DNA of 64,000 nucleotides, from the NCBI GenBank assembly GCA_023052935.1, contig CM041293.1, positions 176,691,600-176,755,599 on the forward strand. The letters are read 5' to 3'. The notes under the pieces were generated by a model. The model searched no databases. It saw only the letters and a list, made by a program, of their open reading frames with translations, and was not told the DNA's origin. Origin of the DNA: Piezodorus guildinii. Its lineage: Eukaryota; Arthropoda; Insecta; Hemiptera; Pentatomidae. Both the position numbers and the translations under genes were made by a program. Shown in pieces: positions 63,615 to 64,000 of the stretch (the stretch's first letter is position 1; each line of letters opens with the position of its first letter).

Positions 63615-64000
63615 AAGATAATAGGATACGTCATTGAATGCGAATACCTAGATTTCAACTATTTAGAATGTTATTACTACCATTGATGGTTTTTACCTAT
63701 ACCCTAAAGAAGTAAACATAGAATTAAAATCCATAAAACACTTTAAAATTAAAATTAAAAGATTCAGATAGTTTTGGAGACCGCGATGGGAGATTTTCCG
63801 TAATTTTTCGAAATAATTAATGGCGGCATAAAGTACTGGATTACAAAGCTTCTAAAATTAAACTCATGGCACAATTTAGTATTTTAGAATATAATTTAAA
63901 GCCGCTCAGTATATCCAACCTTTTACAGATAATTATCTTTGAAAAACTCCGCTGTTAAAAGAGGTTGTACAGCATTACATATGACAAACATAATAGATTC
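63615..64000. other. Unassigned AT-rich DNA
   Basis: No feature is supported to the window end. Confidence 0.35.

Overview
The window looks like a eukaryotic, most probably insect, nuclear genome. It is AT-rich, has almost no long host open reading frame, and is packed with nested transposable elements whose coding remnants (Jockey-, RTE- and CR1-like LINEs, mariner transposases) resemble those of arthropods. Species cannot be set from the sequence; a large-genome insect such as a hemipteran is my guess. I see no bacterial genes, CRISPR arrays, rRNA or functional tRNA.

Host genes. The one host coding exon I recognise is at 7306-7398 (+). It encodes the first 31 residues of an activated Cdc42-associated tyrosine kinase (Ack/TNK2 family), with a strong start context, a phase-0 donor, a probable 5' UTR and an upstream donor at 7079/7080. 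No later Ack exon was recognised, so the DNA to its right may be a long first intron or may run into intergenic DNA. A second exon-like open frame of unknown function lies at 38491-38817 (-).

Repeats by family. (1) 'Rep-A': about 25 pieces of an 0.8-0.95 kb non-coding repeat. One end carries a palindromic hairpin, both ends share an offset inverted motif, and two internal sites repeatedly grow into (TA)n or (GT)n. I think it is a Helentron/HINE-type non-autonomous element. (2) 'SINE-1': about 18 tRNA-derived loci, several with 9-13 bp target duplications, one forming a 3.4 kb tandem array (41424-44800). 'SINE-2': three copies of another tRNA-derived family. (3) Mariner: six pieces of one family, those with the middle preserved sharing an internal deletion, plus two other mariner-like elements. 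(4) LINE 3' fragments of at least seven families, two with long intact frames (30258-31082 and 44881-46275, both -). (5) Two Helitron-type elements, two hAT-type MITE copies, one hAT-like TIR pair, and a foldback element at the left end. (6) Penelope-like inverted-repeat insertions carrying hammerhead-ribozyme-like motifs.

Layout. 1-6600: mariner, foldback, Rep-A and SINE-1. 6600-11280: repeat-poor Ack start region. 11.3-29.4 kb: dense nested repeats, with an RTE insertion that carries an inverted copy of its own flank (17.0-17.8 kb) and a Helitron (22.5-24.2 kb). 29.4-41.3 kb: LINE remnants, tandem SINE-1, a hammerhead-like motif and the unknown exon. 41.3-46.9 kb: one Rep-A copy split by the SINE-1 array, an RTE and a mariner. 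46.9-64 kb: more Rep-A, SINE, RTE, a mariner, the best hammerhead locus (56663-57097), a second Helitron and a hAT MITE.

Most likely novel: the hammerhead-bearing insertions, the SINE/LINE chimeric tandem array, the Rep-A family, and a duplicated locus that preserves the empty site of a hAT MITE.
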